Made by a program: the position numbers and the translations under genes. Below, one piece after another: positions 49,701-64,000 of a DNA stretch of 64,000 bases. Each line of letters starts with the position of its first letter. The stretch's first letter is position 1. The notes beneath the pieces were generated by a model, which was given only the letters and a program-made list of their open reading frames with translations, was not told where the DNA came from and did no database searches. Origin of the DNA: Haplosporangium gracile (Eukaryota > Mortierellomycota > Mortierellomycetes > Mortierellales > Mortierellaceae); assembly GCA_015499985.1 (NCBI GenBank), contig JAAAUF010000043.1, forward strand, positions 8,325-72,324, written 5' to 3'.

Positions 49701-49770
49701 CGACAACCGGCAGGCGGTTCGTATGGCAAAGAAACTGCATGACAACGTTTTTTTTATGTCTAATAATTAA
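46751..49770 (+). CDS. Large lineage-specific coiled-coil/LRR-like protein, interrupted by one in-frame TAA
   Basis: I do not recognise a named family. Exon 1 is 46751-46950 and exon 2 begins at 47088 (AG|A TTA junction). The first ~85 residues form a small header domain (IEIRVLPGTERTQGLSFILF, then DAEGNRLHPLRVEYQPGCTI) of ubiquitin-like length seen at the N-terminus of large Mortierella-type proteins. A Pro/Ser/Thr linker follows, then a helical block with a Gln-rich coiled coil (LQQQMFEMQQSMVQMQQQSL) and a globular region to about residue 490. A TAA at 48364-48366 (codon 493) ends the first frame. The same frame continues without shift as LSSSIIAGQFYLAMERGRLI and 450 more residues of leucine-rich repeat-like sequence to TAA at 49770. 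Probably one protein of about 960 residues with a nonsense mutation. No consensus intron removes the stop. Confidence 0.7.
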
Positions 49771-49895
49771 AAAGAGTCTAATTTTTTCATATGTACAATT
49801 TTTGAGGGGATGTTGCTTATGGCGACTAATTATTTGATCACAACGTTCTTCAAAATCTCACCGACGTCTGACAAAGCATAATCGTTGTTTGTCTG

Positions 49896-52800
49896 TTAAG
49901 ACACTGATATGATTTTGACACTCGTCGTCAAGACCGAGAACGACTCTTGACTCGGCTTGAACGACGACGACGTAGCAGTGGTTGCTGTGGTTGTTGTAGT
50001 AGATGTAGTAGTTTTCATGCTCATGCTGGTGCTCGCCTGCGCAAAGAACTCGGACCGTATATCAGAAGCAACGCCACCATCAACATGTTGTCTATGATCG
50101 ACACCCTTCTCATCATTCGCCTCGCTGCTACTACTACTGCTACTTCCATTTCCATACTTCTTGAAGACGTCTTGAACAATCTCACACTGCTCCATCTCCT
50201 CGGCAGATTCGAAAAGAGTCAACATCCCCTTGGGCAACCGTCGGCGACACTGCTGGATACGCTCTTGCCAGACCTCGAGGGGGTTCTTAAGGTTGGTAGT
50301 AAACGACGTCGAGGTGATTGTGACAGGGGATGAGGGAGACGAAGGTGAGAGCGAGGGCGATGTCGATTGTGACTCTACAACCCTTCTTTGTCCTTGTCGG
50401 CCGACTTCAGCGCCACCAATATTGCTGTTGTCGTTCAGTGGTCCGTCAAAAGGGCTGCTGGCAGTCATAGCCATCTCGAGAGGGTGGGGTTCCTGGCGAG
50501 CGAAAAATCCTGTCGCGCGTCTGATAGGGATCTTGGACGAGCGTGGAGGAGAATTCGTGATAGATGTGAACGAAAACGTGCGTTGGCGAGTTCGTTGCTG
50601 CTGATGCTGTTGCTGAAGCATGACATGCTGGTGATCCTGGTCGTCAAAGATGTCCGTGCCGCCAGCATGCTGAGCCTGGTTGGACGAGGCAGTAGAGTTG
50701 TATGAAAGGGCTGAGTTCTGTCCATAGTCCTCTTCGTCATAAGCGCCACCATTTCTCCTTGACCGCTGCTGGCCACTCATCGAAGATACCGAAGATGAAG
50801 CAGTGGAGCCAACTTTGGGAAATGGGTATCCTGCTATAGGGCAGACTTCTTCCGAGAGCGGGGAAGCAGGTGACATGCTTCCACCACGCTTCCTGAGAGC
50901 GTTCCAGCCATTTACAGCGGTTTGTTTGTTGTTGGGCGAAGCACGCCGGAAGGGGGATGCGAAAACAGCCTTGACAGCGGCGGTGATTTGTTTGGGCTGA
51001 AGACGGGGGGACGAGGCTGTGAAGGAAGTGGGTGTAGTCGATAGTGGCATGGTGGGTGGGGTGAGGGGTCCGCTGGGATCCAGCTGTGGAGACATAGGTC
51101 CACCGTGAAGGGGGTAACGAGGTCGCTCGAGCTTAAATTCACCCAGGTCGCTGCGGATTCCAAACTCGAACGTCTCATCGTTATTGTTGTTGTTGACGGT
51201 GTTACTGTTATCGATATCCTTCTCGTCATCGTCTTCGTCGTTGTCATTGTCGTAATCTTCATCGGTGCTGGACATGGTAGCGACATTGGACGTGGATGCG
51301 TTGGTGTTTCTTGTGATGCTCCCGATCGTGTTCGTGTTGCTGCCCCGTCGGCTGAAGAATTCAAGAGGCGTTTTGGGCAAGAGAAGTGACGAGAAGGATA
51401 GGCTACGAGTTGGTGGCACCTTGGAGATCATCTCTCTGAGTCGAGTCGTTGTAATATCCCGGATAAAGATCTTGACAATCTGACCAGGGAACTCCAGTGC
51501 CATTTCCGTGTAGCTATTTGAGAAAGTTTAGCAGAAAAAGCTTTATAAGTTCAGTGCTATCATGCATGTGGCATTAAAAATAAGCTTGCTCATATTGGTG
51601 GCAACTTACATTTCCATGTCAATTTCGCCACTGTCGCCCACAAGGATGAACTTGCGATCGGGGAAATCAGTCAAAATCTCACGGATACTTCGTCTCTTGT
51701 TTTCTCCAGGCGCCGTGAAGTAAGTTTTCAGCACGTTATCATGCAGTCGCAAATGTGCCGATCCTGCAGGAAATTTGAAGGTTTGAAAGAATTCCAGTAG
51801 ACTGGGGATCAGCTGCCAGGGCGAGTTCGAGACATAGTGGATCGCAGCTCCTTGGTCACACCAGCCCTTGTAGACCGATGCCATACCCTCGACTTCCATC
51901 ATATCCTTGAGAAATGTGTTGCGAAGGATAATCCTGGCACCGGCAGTAACATTGGTCTCCTTGATGGTGTCGTCAATGTCGGAGATAATAGAAACGCCTT
52001 CGGGGTCTATAAGGTTGACGACTCCATGACAAGGGTCGGGCATGTCGGCATGGTGGGCGTGCAACTTTAGGAGTCGAGGGTGCCCAGCATTATCATCTTT
52101 GTGATGATGGGCCTCAACTTCACTGCTGCTCATTCGAAGAGTGCCATCAAAATGGCCGCCAGGTCGGGAAGCCACTGGAACAGTAGGGAACATTCCACGA
52201 CCTAGATCTTCCTGCCTTGTCATATCCTGAGTCAGAACACTGGCACCAGAGGCCGCGCGGGTGACGACCATGGGGCGAGATGACTCGTTGGCGGAAGAAG
52301 AGTCGGAGATACTGTTGGCGGCGGTGGTGCCAGAGGGGAGCCTTAGCGAATCGGTAGAAACGCCGTTGTTGCTGGAGTAGATTGAAGATGTCTTGACTTT
52401 CCTGACCACATTTTTGAAGAGAGCTGTACCTCGACTGAGCCGCGCTGAGAACTTTGACTCTGTCTCCACCGATCCGATTGCGAAAGCATGGGAGTGTCCC
52501 TCGCCAGAAACAAGCTTATTGTCAAGAGGCGAATCCGGTGTATCGATCTGTGTGTTCTCCTGGACGCCTGCATCCAGTTGATCCACAGCTACTTGAAGTT
52601 GGGTGGCATCCTCCAGCTGCTTTCTTCGCCCGTTCTGTATAGATTTTTGAACTTGCTCTGACAGCTGCGACTTTAAGGCTGTGATGGTGGCGTGTTGGAG
52701 AGGATGTAGTATTGATCCATGTCCACTTGTGACGGTCGAGGTAGGGTCTAGAGATTGTTGAAAGTAATCGTCCAGTTCATGGCTGCTAGCTTCGGTATCG

Positions 52801-54685
52801 ACAAGTCCAGCTTCGGATTCGGAGGATTTGATTTCGTCAAGGAGGACATCGACAGTAGGGTCGTCGATGTTGTCGGATCCGCCGGCGAGTTCCATATGAG
52901 TTGTTGACGCCAGGCCGACACACTGAACCATGAACTGAGCTCCCTGGGTGTTGCTTGCGAGAAACATGCCGAAGCGAGATTCGAGTGTCTCGTAGACCTT
53001 ATTGTCCTTTGTCACGCCAGCGATCTTTCGTGCCACGCCTAGTCATTTGAAATGGAAGTGAGAGCGGTGTGACCATCTGATTACTATGTACGTCTGATAC
53101 GTCCGACTGGTCAATATAATCGATCCAGGGTTCCAGGTCTCAGGCACAAAGGCCTATTGCACCACGGCTATTATTCTCTGTTCATCACATGACACATAGG
53201 TAATATCATTCCGCTTTTGAGCACCGGCTGCTGCTGGTATCTGATTCGTGGAAATACAAGTACAACACACACACAAAAAAAAAAAGTCTAACCATGCCGT
53301 AGGCACGCTCTCAATCTCCTCGCAGATTGGTTTCTTTTTAAAAACAGCTGTCTGGGTCTGTGAGCAAAATACGACAGCAGCATCTCGTCCCTTCTATTCT
53401 TTTCACACGCATTTTCTTCTCACGAAGAAGCCCTCTTGTGACAACATCCCATCAAAGGTTTTGGGCTGTGAGAGATTTCGGATAATTCGTTCGTGATACG
53501 TACTCATGACTAGTCTCTTGCGGCGATTCGATCGCTTGGAGAAGGCCCATCCTCGCACACGAATGTTCCAATCATCCGGATCCTTCGACCCTAGTGAAAT
53601 ATAACAAAACCAATTACAGCCAGAAAAGAAACATCGAGGTGGGAAAAAATGCATTAGTAGCGGATAACGGTTATTTCTTTGTTTGCTGCATCATTTTCTG
53701 AGCAGTTGTCTGTTTAATAAACATCGTGTAGATGTTTCACCCAGGGATGGAAGATAGAGTGCGAGAGAGGCAAAGACAACGAAGAAGCAAATAGAACCAC
53801 AACCATGTCAATTAACAAATCTCGCCACTCTTCCTTTTTGTAAATGCAACGGAATTGTTATCTTTTGTTTCTTTGCCCATCTCTAATGAAAAGTAAAGAT
53901 GGCAAATAAGGAAAACCTCTTTTACCTGATCGAGAATGGCGTGTGGCATAAGTTGGAAATAGGAGACAGTGCTGGACAAGATCGGAGGTAGCGGAGGTAA
54001 CAGATGAAGAAGCGATTGAATCGGGAGTGGTCGTTGCTAGTGCTGTCGATATTGCTGTTAATGCATGACTACCAGAATGGGCATTTAGGTTTGATACCAC
54101 GCCTGATAGGTTCTCCGTTTCGGAGGATGAGGCCGAGCAGCCAGTCAGGGGCGGTCCACCTGTTTCCATAGGCGATGATGCGAGTGCGCTGGTTTGCTGT
54201 TGTTCTTTTTGATTTTGCTGAGACAGTGCCCTTTGTTGATGTTGTTGATGCTGCAGCTGAAGTGGGAGTGATGTAGAGAATGTAGGAGGGAGCGGCGGTA
54301 AGAGCGCAGTGGTGGGCTGGGGAAATGACAGGGACACAGTAGTTGGCGAAGGTGTTGTACAAGACGGCGAGGAAGAAGAAGGAAAAGAGTAGGAAGGAAA
54401 AGAAGAAGAAGAAGAAGACGAGGATAATGCTGAAGATGGGAGCGATAATGACGCAACCTCAAAGGGTGATGGTGAGAGGGAGGTAGTTGCTATTGATGTG
54501 GATGGTCGTAGAGGTGAACATCCTGGATGGCGGGTATGTTGAGAGTGAGGGTATAGGGGTGGTGGTATCGAGGGAGAAGGTGCGGATGAAACGGACAAAG
54601 GGGATCCGCCGTTATTTGAGGTTGTAGTCGTGGTTGCTGCTGTAGTTGTTGCAGTCTGAGTACTGATGTTGAGAAGTGCAGGCAT
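49896..54685 (-). CDS. APP1: APP1-type phosphatidate phosphatase
   Basis: Mg2+-dependent PA phosphatase of the HAD superfamily; yeast App1 works at cortical actin patches and endocytic sites. Four exons join in phase: 53926-54685, 53504-53590, 51610-53038 and 49896-51513 (1297 aa; yeast 587). After a Ser/Thr/Pro/Gln-rich N-terminal region of about 250 residues comes DPDDWNIRVRGWAFSKRSNR, the conserved N-terminal App1 segment. The catalytic domain holds DIDDT (residues 636-640, 51966-51980), NTFLKDMMEVEGMASVYKGW, IHYVSNSPWQLIPSLLEFF and ILVGDSGEIDMEIYTEMALE, crossing the exon 3/4 junction. About 480 residues of low-complexity Ser/Thr/Asp/Gln sequence follow. The long tails probably host SH3 or other adaptor contacts. 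The first intron (53591-53925) and second (53039-53503) are long for this window. Confidence 0.9.
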
Positions 54686-57246
54686 GGCTGTATGTACGAG
54701 TATGTATGTTGATAGATGGTAGGGTGCTGTGGTCGTGTGGTATATATTCGATCCAGACGGTATTGAGCTGATCCAAGGATGGATGTGTATGTATGTGCAA
54801 GGTCAATGATGATGATTAAGAGTAGGAATATGAACGACGTGAGAGAGGGAAGGAGGAAGAGAGAGAAGGAAGGAAATAAAAAACCGTTGTGCAGGAAACA
54901 AAAGAGAGTGAAAAGGAACGACAATGCCGGGCAGGATGAGAATAAATAACGAAATTGGGCACAGGTGAAGGGATAAGAAGGTTTAATTCGCACAAAGAGA
55001 GTGCAAGTATACGAAAGAGAATGAGAGCCGCGGAAAAAATAAAATTGATCTGTTATGAAGATGAGAATGAGGACACGAATGGGTGATGGAGAGGAGAAGA
55101 GAGGAGATGTCAAGTAGTAATGAGTTGAAGGGAGAAAGAAAGAGAGAAAGAGAAAGAGAGTGACGAGGAAGGAAGGAAGGAAGGATGGAAGAAGAAAGAC
55201 GAAGGAGGAAGAAGAATGAAGAAGCCAAAACAATAGAGAATCCAAAAAAAAAAGGGCTGTCTATCTTTGCAACTAAATTGGTTCTTTCACTAACAATACA
55301 AATTAAACAAGGGAATCAATGCCATGGCCTACTCGACTGGCGAGCAAAGGGAAGCATGCAATACCACAGATCGAGCCTGTTCCTGGATCATATATCAGTG
55401 ATGAGCGGTCAACAACCACCATTTGGTCTGGGTCTGGGCAGATATGATCAGATCTGGACCTTCAATTTAATAATCCATGGCACCATTCCTGTAAATGGCC
55501 CCCGGACAAGTACTAGCCCAGAACAGAGGTCCGTCTTTTCACGATCTATTTTCAGTGATGAAAACACAATCTTCCTTTCATCTATGTTCACACTCACACT
55601 CACACACAGACCAGGCACACCTGCGAGCTAGACAATGCGCTGTACTAAAAAACTATCACTAGTGCAACAACAGACATTCTTGCAATAATGCGCCTTTCAA
55701 AAATGATGAACACAGAATGACAACCTTGTTATGCGACCCTTCTGACCACCCCCGTTTCTCTCACTCTTACCCCTTCTCTCTCATTCTCCCTGTCACCTCT
55801 TTTTCACTCGCCTCCCTGTCTATCTGTCAGTCCCGTTTGCTGCTCACGAGACATGATTCACCTCCCTCCTCGCCCTCCGACCCCTGTCACAGCTCACCCT
55901 TTCTTAGTTGTTGCATCTTCCACACGCGTCTATTTCTTGTTCGACAATCAATCGTAACATCAACAACAATAGTGAGGCACCTGTCAAAAACAACTTTGCC
56001 TTTTATTTTTCTCTCCCATCCCTGCCTCGTACAATCTTGCTTGACCATTATCATTTAGTTGCGCAATTAGTCACGGACCACAACCACCTGCAAAGACATC
56101 TTTTCGCGGTCATTCAACAACCAATGCTGACCCGAAGATGCAAGGATAGTTGACCCAAAAAGGAACAATTCACAACTTACAAATCTGCAAAACGTGAATA
56201 AAATCCGTTGTTCACTGCATTCTTCTTTGGCTGACTTATCCCGTGTCCTTGCTCTTATGTCTGTCTGCCTGCCTTTCTGCTTGCTTGAAGCGTGCGTTGT
56301 GATAGTTGATGCATATGCATTTATTTTTTTCGTCTCGTTTGCTTACGTAGTGACACCATTTATCTTTTTCGCATCTAGCACACACGTCCTTGTTTCCTCC
56401 CCTCCTTGTTTTCTGTATCAGAGCATACTTAACAGTAAGCGGTAAGGCGTGTTTGAAAAATGCCTTGTATGTCCCATGATGTTCAAAAGTGTATGCCCGC
56501 CTTTGTAAATATTGCAACTTTGCTGACATTATTGAATTAACCTTCTTCTTGCTGCTGCTGCTCCTTTGGCCACTGCCGGCCGAATCCGCCGCCCCCTTGC
56601 ATGATCTTGCGTCTTGTAAATGCACCTTACACCTATACCTTGCAACTGGGCAACCAGGAGACTGAACGGTTATTCAGTCCATACAATAATGATAATAAAG
56701 AAAAAAGGAGTAAAACGTAATCCTTTTTCAGTGACATTTGTGAGCACAAAAAGAACAAAGCAAAGAGGAACAGACAGAGTGTGTATGTGTGTATGTGCGA
56801 GGGAGGAGGGGAAAAGGGTCCTTCATATCTATTACGCGCGTGTGTGTATTTGTGTGACCCGGTTCCTTGGTTTAACAAATGTTCCGTCAGTTTGCAATAA
56901 TTTACTTTTGGTCGTTTCTGGTCTGGGATCCTCATTTGTAATTCTCCGCCATCATTAATATAGTAATATATTCGCGCGCGCGAATCGAGTGTACGTGAAT
57001 ACTAAAGAAATCGTGCTCCAGTTCCCCTAATCACAACTCTCGCGTCCCCCATCATGTTGCCGGGATCATCATGGCTGCATCTCGAAAGTATCACAATCAT
57101 TTTTTGCGAGGAAGAAAAGACCACTAGCTCTTTCTATCAAAGAGAGACAAACAGCAAAAAGTGAAGTACACAGCAATCTTGATTTTGTCACGAATCAAAG
57201 TAATGGTAAAAGAATTGGTGTATTATTGTTACAGAATTTTGGTTGA
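54686..57246. promoter_or_regulatory. Long intergenic region upstream of APP1
   Basis: About 2.5 kb without a supported gene. Bases 54830-55200 are purine-rich on the plus strand, so APP1 would have a CT-rich leader with GA/GGAA repeats. Bases 55720-55900 are CT-rich on the plus strand. Open frames are low-complexity. Confidence 0.45.
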
Positions 57247-60257
<3,011 letters not shown>

Positions 60258-61745
60258 GTGAGTGTGTTTTGGCGACGGTGGCGGTGGAAGGGTTGACGAT
60301 GCAATGCAACCACCACCACCAAGGGTTCTATTAGATCGCGCCTGGCATCCCATGTAAAACGTCACCGAATTATTTCATTGCAATTTTTTTTGTTTTTAAT
60401 TCAATTTCGTCCACAATTTGACCTTCAACCTTTTGGCTTGTCTTCTGAGGACAGCCTACGATTCAATCACCTCCTACCGATCCTTCAGGTCGACGAGGGC
60501 TTTTGACAACGTCCTTTCAACTTTAAACAAGTTGCGCTATAATATGATCCGTACCCCGAGAGCTTCCCTCTTGGACAAGATTTCAGCGGAAGAAAGCAAG
60601 AGGAAACAGGCAACAGACCAACAAAGTACTTTGGTGGTTTGTTTGAACAAACAAATACAAATAAATACATCTTTATTAAATTCGTCTGCCATATTCTTCT
60701 TGTGCTGAAATACAATCAAAAACCGAATCTTCACTTGACATCGATGCTACAGCTAAGGAAGTAAAAAAAGAAGAGATAATGTTGTGGTTAGACCATGCCT
60801 AAGAAAGTCTCGTTGATCCATCCGCACCGCAAAAAAACGAGAAAACATAGTTGACACATAGAGACTTAATCTCAATTGGAAGCAGCACGTCTATGAAGTT
60901 TGCTGCTGGCTGTTAGAGGGTATATCACGCATACGCACAGTGACTATCACCTCACACAGACCACCAAAGCTCCGCATAAAATTAAGCCTCCATGAACACT
61001 CTTCGCTATCAACAAAAAAAAGGCTCCAGATCCCTGAGAGCACAGGCTTTTTGGTGGATTGTTGTTTGTGGGTCCCCAGTGGCGTAAATCAGCTGCCACA
61101 ATCCTCATTTCTCTGTATGGAGGTCAGGTTATGACAAGTGAGTAATTCGACAGAGGGCACGCGCAACCAAACAACATGCCCTTACCCCGAGTTTGTAACC
61201 CAGGTGGAAACAACACCCCCCAGAGATTTAAAATTGACTAGAGACAAAGAGATGCTCTAGGTTCGCCGACATTGGAAGAAACTCACTGGTCACCAGCTAT
61301 AGCTGGATAAAAGCCGCTCCTTACCCCATGGCGAGAGAGAATTGTCGTCTCTCTCATTTACATAATAACCACTCTAACCCATCCACCAGGTTGACCAGAG
61401 TAACCGCCTGGCCGCGGAGAAGAGAGCGAGCCCTCTTATCCAATCTCATGTGGGCGCCGGTTGTAGCGCTGCCTTCGATGCCTGCCTTGGAAAGTGAAAG
61501 GGGCGTATTCCATCCGAGTTTTGTCACCAGCGGGAATCAACGCCCTGGGTGGCTGTCTGTTAAGCCAACTGGGAGGTAAAGATCGACAAAAACCCTTTCA
61601 CTATACACGACGTGGAGCTCGCATACGCCTTTACCCTTCCCCCACAAGGCAGCATCACCCCAGGCCTTGCCCCTGCTACTGCTTCTCGCCAATACATTCG
61701 TTTTGACGCGATGCCTCCTCTATCAAAATTCTTTCCCGAAACCGT
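60258..61745. other. Intergenic, upstream of CDC5
   Basis: No gene is firmly supported. A short plus-strand frame (60541-60640, MIRTPRASLLDKISAEESKR) runs divergently from CDC5 but has no recognisable domain. Bases 61050-61740 are less AT-rich and of mixed composition, unlike neighbouring spacers, and may be the 5' part of a mobile-element relic or an unrecognised gene. Confidence 0.35.
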
Positions 61746-62644
61746 GTGAAGGGACCACCCAAGCGTCTAGGAGAAGAGAAGATTGGTACCGCGCTCCAAC
61801 GCGCTGCTCGGGAATATCTGCAGGACAGTGAGCTCCAACAGGAGCACAACATTACCAAACGGGCATCACTTAACGCCCACCTCCACGCAGTTTTCCCTGT
61901 CGCTACACAGGACGAGATGTTCGACAGTCGTTCAGTTGACCAACGGACAACTGAAGTGTACGCCAACAAAAAGCACGCCATCGACAAAGGCAACACCGAC
62001 GAATACTCGGCCAACGAGCCCGCACCCAAGACACCTCGCGCTGCCGAGGGCACATCCAGTGGTTTATCTTCCAGCATCTCTTCTCCAAGCACACCTTCTT
62101 CCAACAGCACACAGTCATACAGAACGGAACCATGGAGTGCTCGATCAAGGGGAATGCGACCTTCAATTACTCGACCGCCAACCCAACTAACGAGCGCAAC
62201 ATCATCGAGCGCAACACCAACACCGGGAAACACGCGTTCGTTGATTCGACCGATGACCATATAGCTCTCGAGCATCAGCCTAAGAAGCGCCGAGTAGAGT
62301 ATCAGTTGATTACTCAGTTCTCACCCAATAACAACGCAACCACCGATCATCAGGCACAGGAAAGCTCTGCCAATAGCAACAACAACGCCGCCATCACCAC
62401 CACGAGCAACCCCGCTATCAACAACCATGCTACCATCAACCTGCCGACCAACGAGATGGCGATCGGCGACGATCCTGCCACACACGCACCCAAGCACCCT
62501 GAATTTGACAATATGATCATGAACAACGAGTTTGGAAAAGCCTTGCGAAAGGCTCGCTGGGAGCTGTACTACCCTAAGGTGGACGCTCAGATGTGGCAGG
62601 AGGATGAGGTGTCCCAGGTGGATCCTATTCGCTCCAACTTGTAA
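61746..62644 (+). other. Overlapping open frames, possible broken gene
   Basis: Three plus-strand frames stay open in the same stretch: 61746-62264 (MKGPPKRLGEEKIGTALQRA), 61783-62190, and 62132-62644. The last ends VDAQMWQEDEVSQVDPIRSN and includes ALRKARWELYYPKVDAQMW, with a basic patch PKKRRVEYQ. The first and last could be one protein if a frameshift lies around 62050-62130. Frame 3 is also open upstream of its ATG (HIQWFIFQHLFSKHTFFQQ). Asn/Thr-rich sequence dominates the third frame. No family is recognised. Confidence 0.4.
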
Positions 62645-64000
62645 AGACGACTACGACAACGACGACGATGAAGTCCACTACTGCCTATAGCAAAGCCCAG
62701 CTGCCTATTGAGGAGTGATCCTTGTTACCTGTAACATACATGTAATATAAACAAAGCTATAATATAAAGGGTTGTGCATTGACTTAAAAAAAGTTACATT
62801 TCAGGATGGCGCGTGAGGATACTTTCGCCATACAAAGGCAATCAAAAAGCTCCATCAACAATGGTATAAGGCTGATATTCCTTTTCATCCTCGTCCAACT
62901 AAAGAAACTGAAGACAATCGTCATTCGTTTTCGTAAACACAGGGTTGCACAGGATCAAGTGCGAGACTTACGTTAGATTATTTGATCTCCATTGAATATA
63001 AAGAAACATGGATATGGGAGAATGAAAGAGTGAAAGAACGAGAGGGAGGAGAAGACGTACAATAACGGCATATTCAAAAGTCACGATAGCTGGACAACTG
63101 GACAATCGAGCATGAAGTACATTTCATTCAGTTTGGTTGCGCTGTTAGGGTGTCTCTCACGCATATGTCTTCAAGCATGGTAGTGACAAAGCATATCTGT
63201 AAATGTCTAGCTTAGCAGTCGCGTCTTTCGTAGCTCGCATGTTGTTTCGCACTCAGGCACCCAGTTCGAATACTAGGAAATCACCAAGAAAAAAAAAAGA
63301 ATGTAAAGAAGGAGAAAAGAGTTTCTTTTACTTCCTCGAGATACCAACCAAGATTCAAATGTTCAACAGCCGAAACCTTCTCCATTATTGAGTTTTTCTA
63401 TACTTGTTTTCTATTATTCAAAACAAAAGTCAAAATAGTCCTACTCATCTGCAACACACACAAGGAGTTTCAGGACATGCAAAAGTAACGCAGCATGAAT
63501 GATATTTTATTCTGTTGGGAGGGGGGAAAGCATCCATTGTTGCTGTTTATGCACATACCCTTGTGTTATCATTTTTTCTGCTCGCTAACTTGGGTCCCTT
63601 CTTTGTTGTTCCATGAAACTCTAGGCTTCGGTACAATTCTTTACTCATTTACAACACTAGGATGCTTTAAATGCCATTGGAGCGAGGAGGGATAAAATTT
63701 TGGCATACAGTGTCCCCACTGCGCTAATTTATGTAAACAAAAATGAAGCTGGTCCAGAAACTAGTTTTTTTTCCTGTCAGGAAAAGGAGGCAGGAAGGAG
63801 CGGTGACCGAGGACAGGGAGCAGTTTCATATTTAAAGTGTATGCATGCATGCATGCATGCCTGCCGAGAGTTCTCTCTCAAAAAAAAAAAACAAAAAAAC
63901 AAGGGTCTTTTTCGTTTGGGGTCTCGGGCAGCAGGACACGGACCCAAAAGAAAAAGGAGTCAAGTTAACTGTTTGGAGAGTAATAGAACCAGACTTACTC
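62645..64000. other. Right-end intergenic region
   Basis: No gene is supported. The DNA is AT-rich with A-runs and a TGCATGCA-type repeat; the small open frames have no domain or splice support. A gene could continue beyond the window edge. Confidence 0.4.
63841..63860. repeat. (ATGC)5 microsatellite
   Basis: Five perfect self-complementary ATGC units lie in intergenic DNA. Confidence 0.95.

Noticed and set aside
54490..55245. 251-codon minus-strand frame upstream of APP1
   Set aside because: It overlaps the App1 start in another frame and derives from GA/CT repeats with low-complexity hydrophobic content.

Overview
This window is nuclear DNA from a filamentous fungus. Its genes have many short GT-AG introns and pyrimidine-rich 5' leaders. 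The presence of MAD3, CDC5, WBP11, AFG2 and GPI-anchored or Kex2-type surface proteins fits Fungi. The lineage-specific F-box/LRR family and the ubiquitin-like-header protein at 46.7-49.8 kb look most like Mortierellomycotina (Mortierella/Linnemannia type). That placement is inference from family resemblance, not a database match. All exon boundaries were derived by hand from GT-AG sites and reading-frame continuity.

Layout. 0-8.3 kb: an F-box/LRR gene, the AAA-ATPase AFG2/DRG1 (seven exons) and a second F-box/LRR gene, all on the minus strand. 8.6-15.2 kb, minus strand: a SIW14-type atypical phosphatase, an FAD-dependent monooxygenase, and a secreted type I membrane protein whose ectodomain resembles bacterial periplasmic binding proteins. 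16.7-22.0 kb, plus strand: a WBP11-like splicing factor and a Ser/Thr-rich Kex2-site surface protein. 22.8-27.0 kb, minus strand: a GPI-anchored protein and uridine kinase. 28.1-31.3 kb, plus strand: a checkpoint protein of the MAD3/BUBR1 type. 31.4-46.3 kb: an accessory island with one intact F-box/LRR gene, four decayed copies and one fragment, a dead PIF/Harbinger-type DNA transposon (35.3-38.0 kb), and an LPMO-like GPI-anchored secreted protein. 46.8-49.8 kb: a large lineage-specific coiled-coil/LRR-like protein gene interrupted by one in-frame TAA. 49.9-60.3 kb, minus strand: an APP1-type phosphatidate phosphatase with very long low-complexity extensions, and CDC5/CEF1. 61-64 kb: no confidently assigned gene, only a stretch with three overlapping open frames.

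How the genes relate. The conserved genes are housekeeping functions with no pathway in common: 60S maturation (AFG2), splicing (WBP11, CDC5), mitotic checkpoint (MAD3), pyrimidine salvage (URK1), and lipid or inositol-phosphate metabolism (APP1, SIW14-like). Four genes encode secreted or surface proteins. The F-box/LRR copies share an N-terminal F-box and a distinctive C-terminal motif pair. They probably supply variable substrate-recognition subunits for SCF ubiquitin ligases and are turning over by duplication and decay around the transposon.

The observations most worth a second look are the periplasmic-binding-protein-like fungal ectodomain, the complete ABBA-KEN-ABBA plus GLEBS layout of MAD3, the single-stop large gene, the F-box birth-and-death island with its dead Harbinger element, and catalytic loops confined to very short exons in three enzymes.
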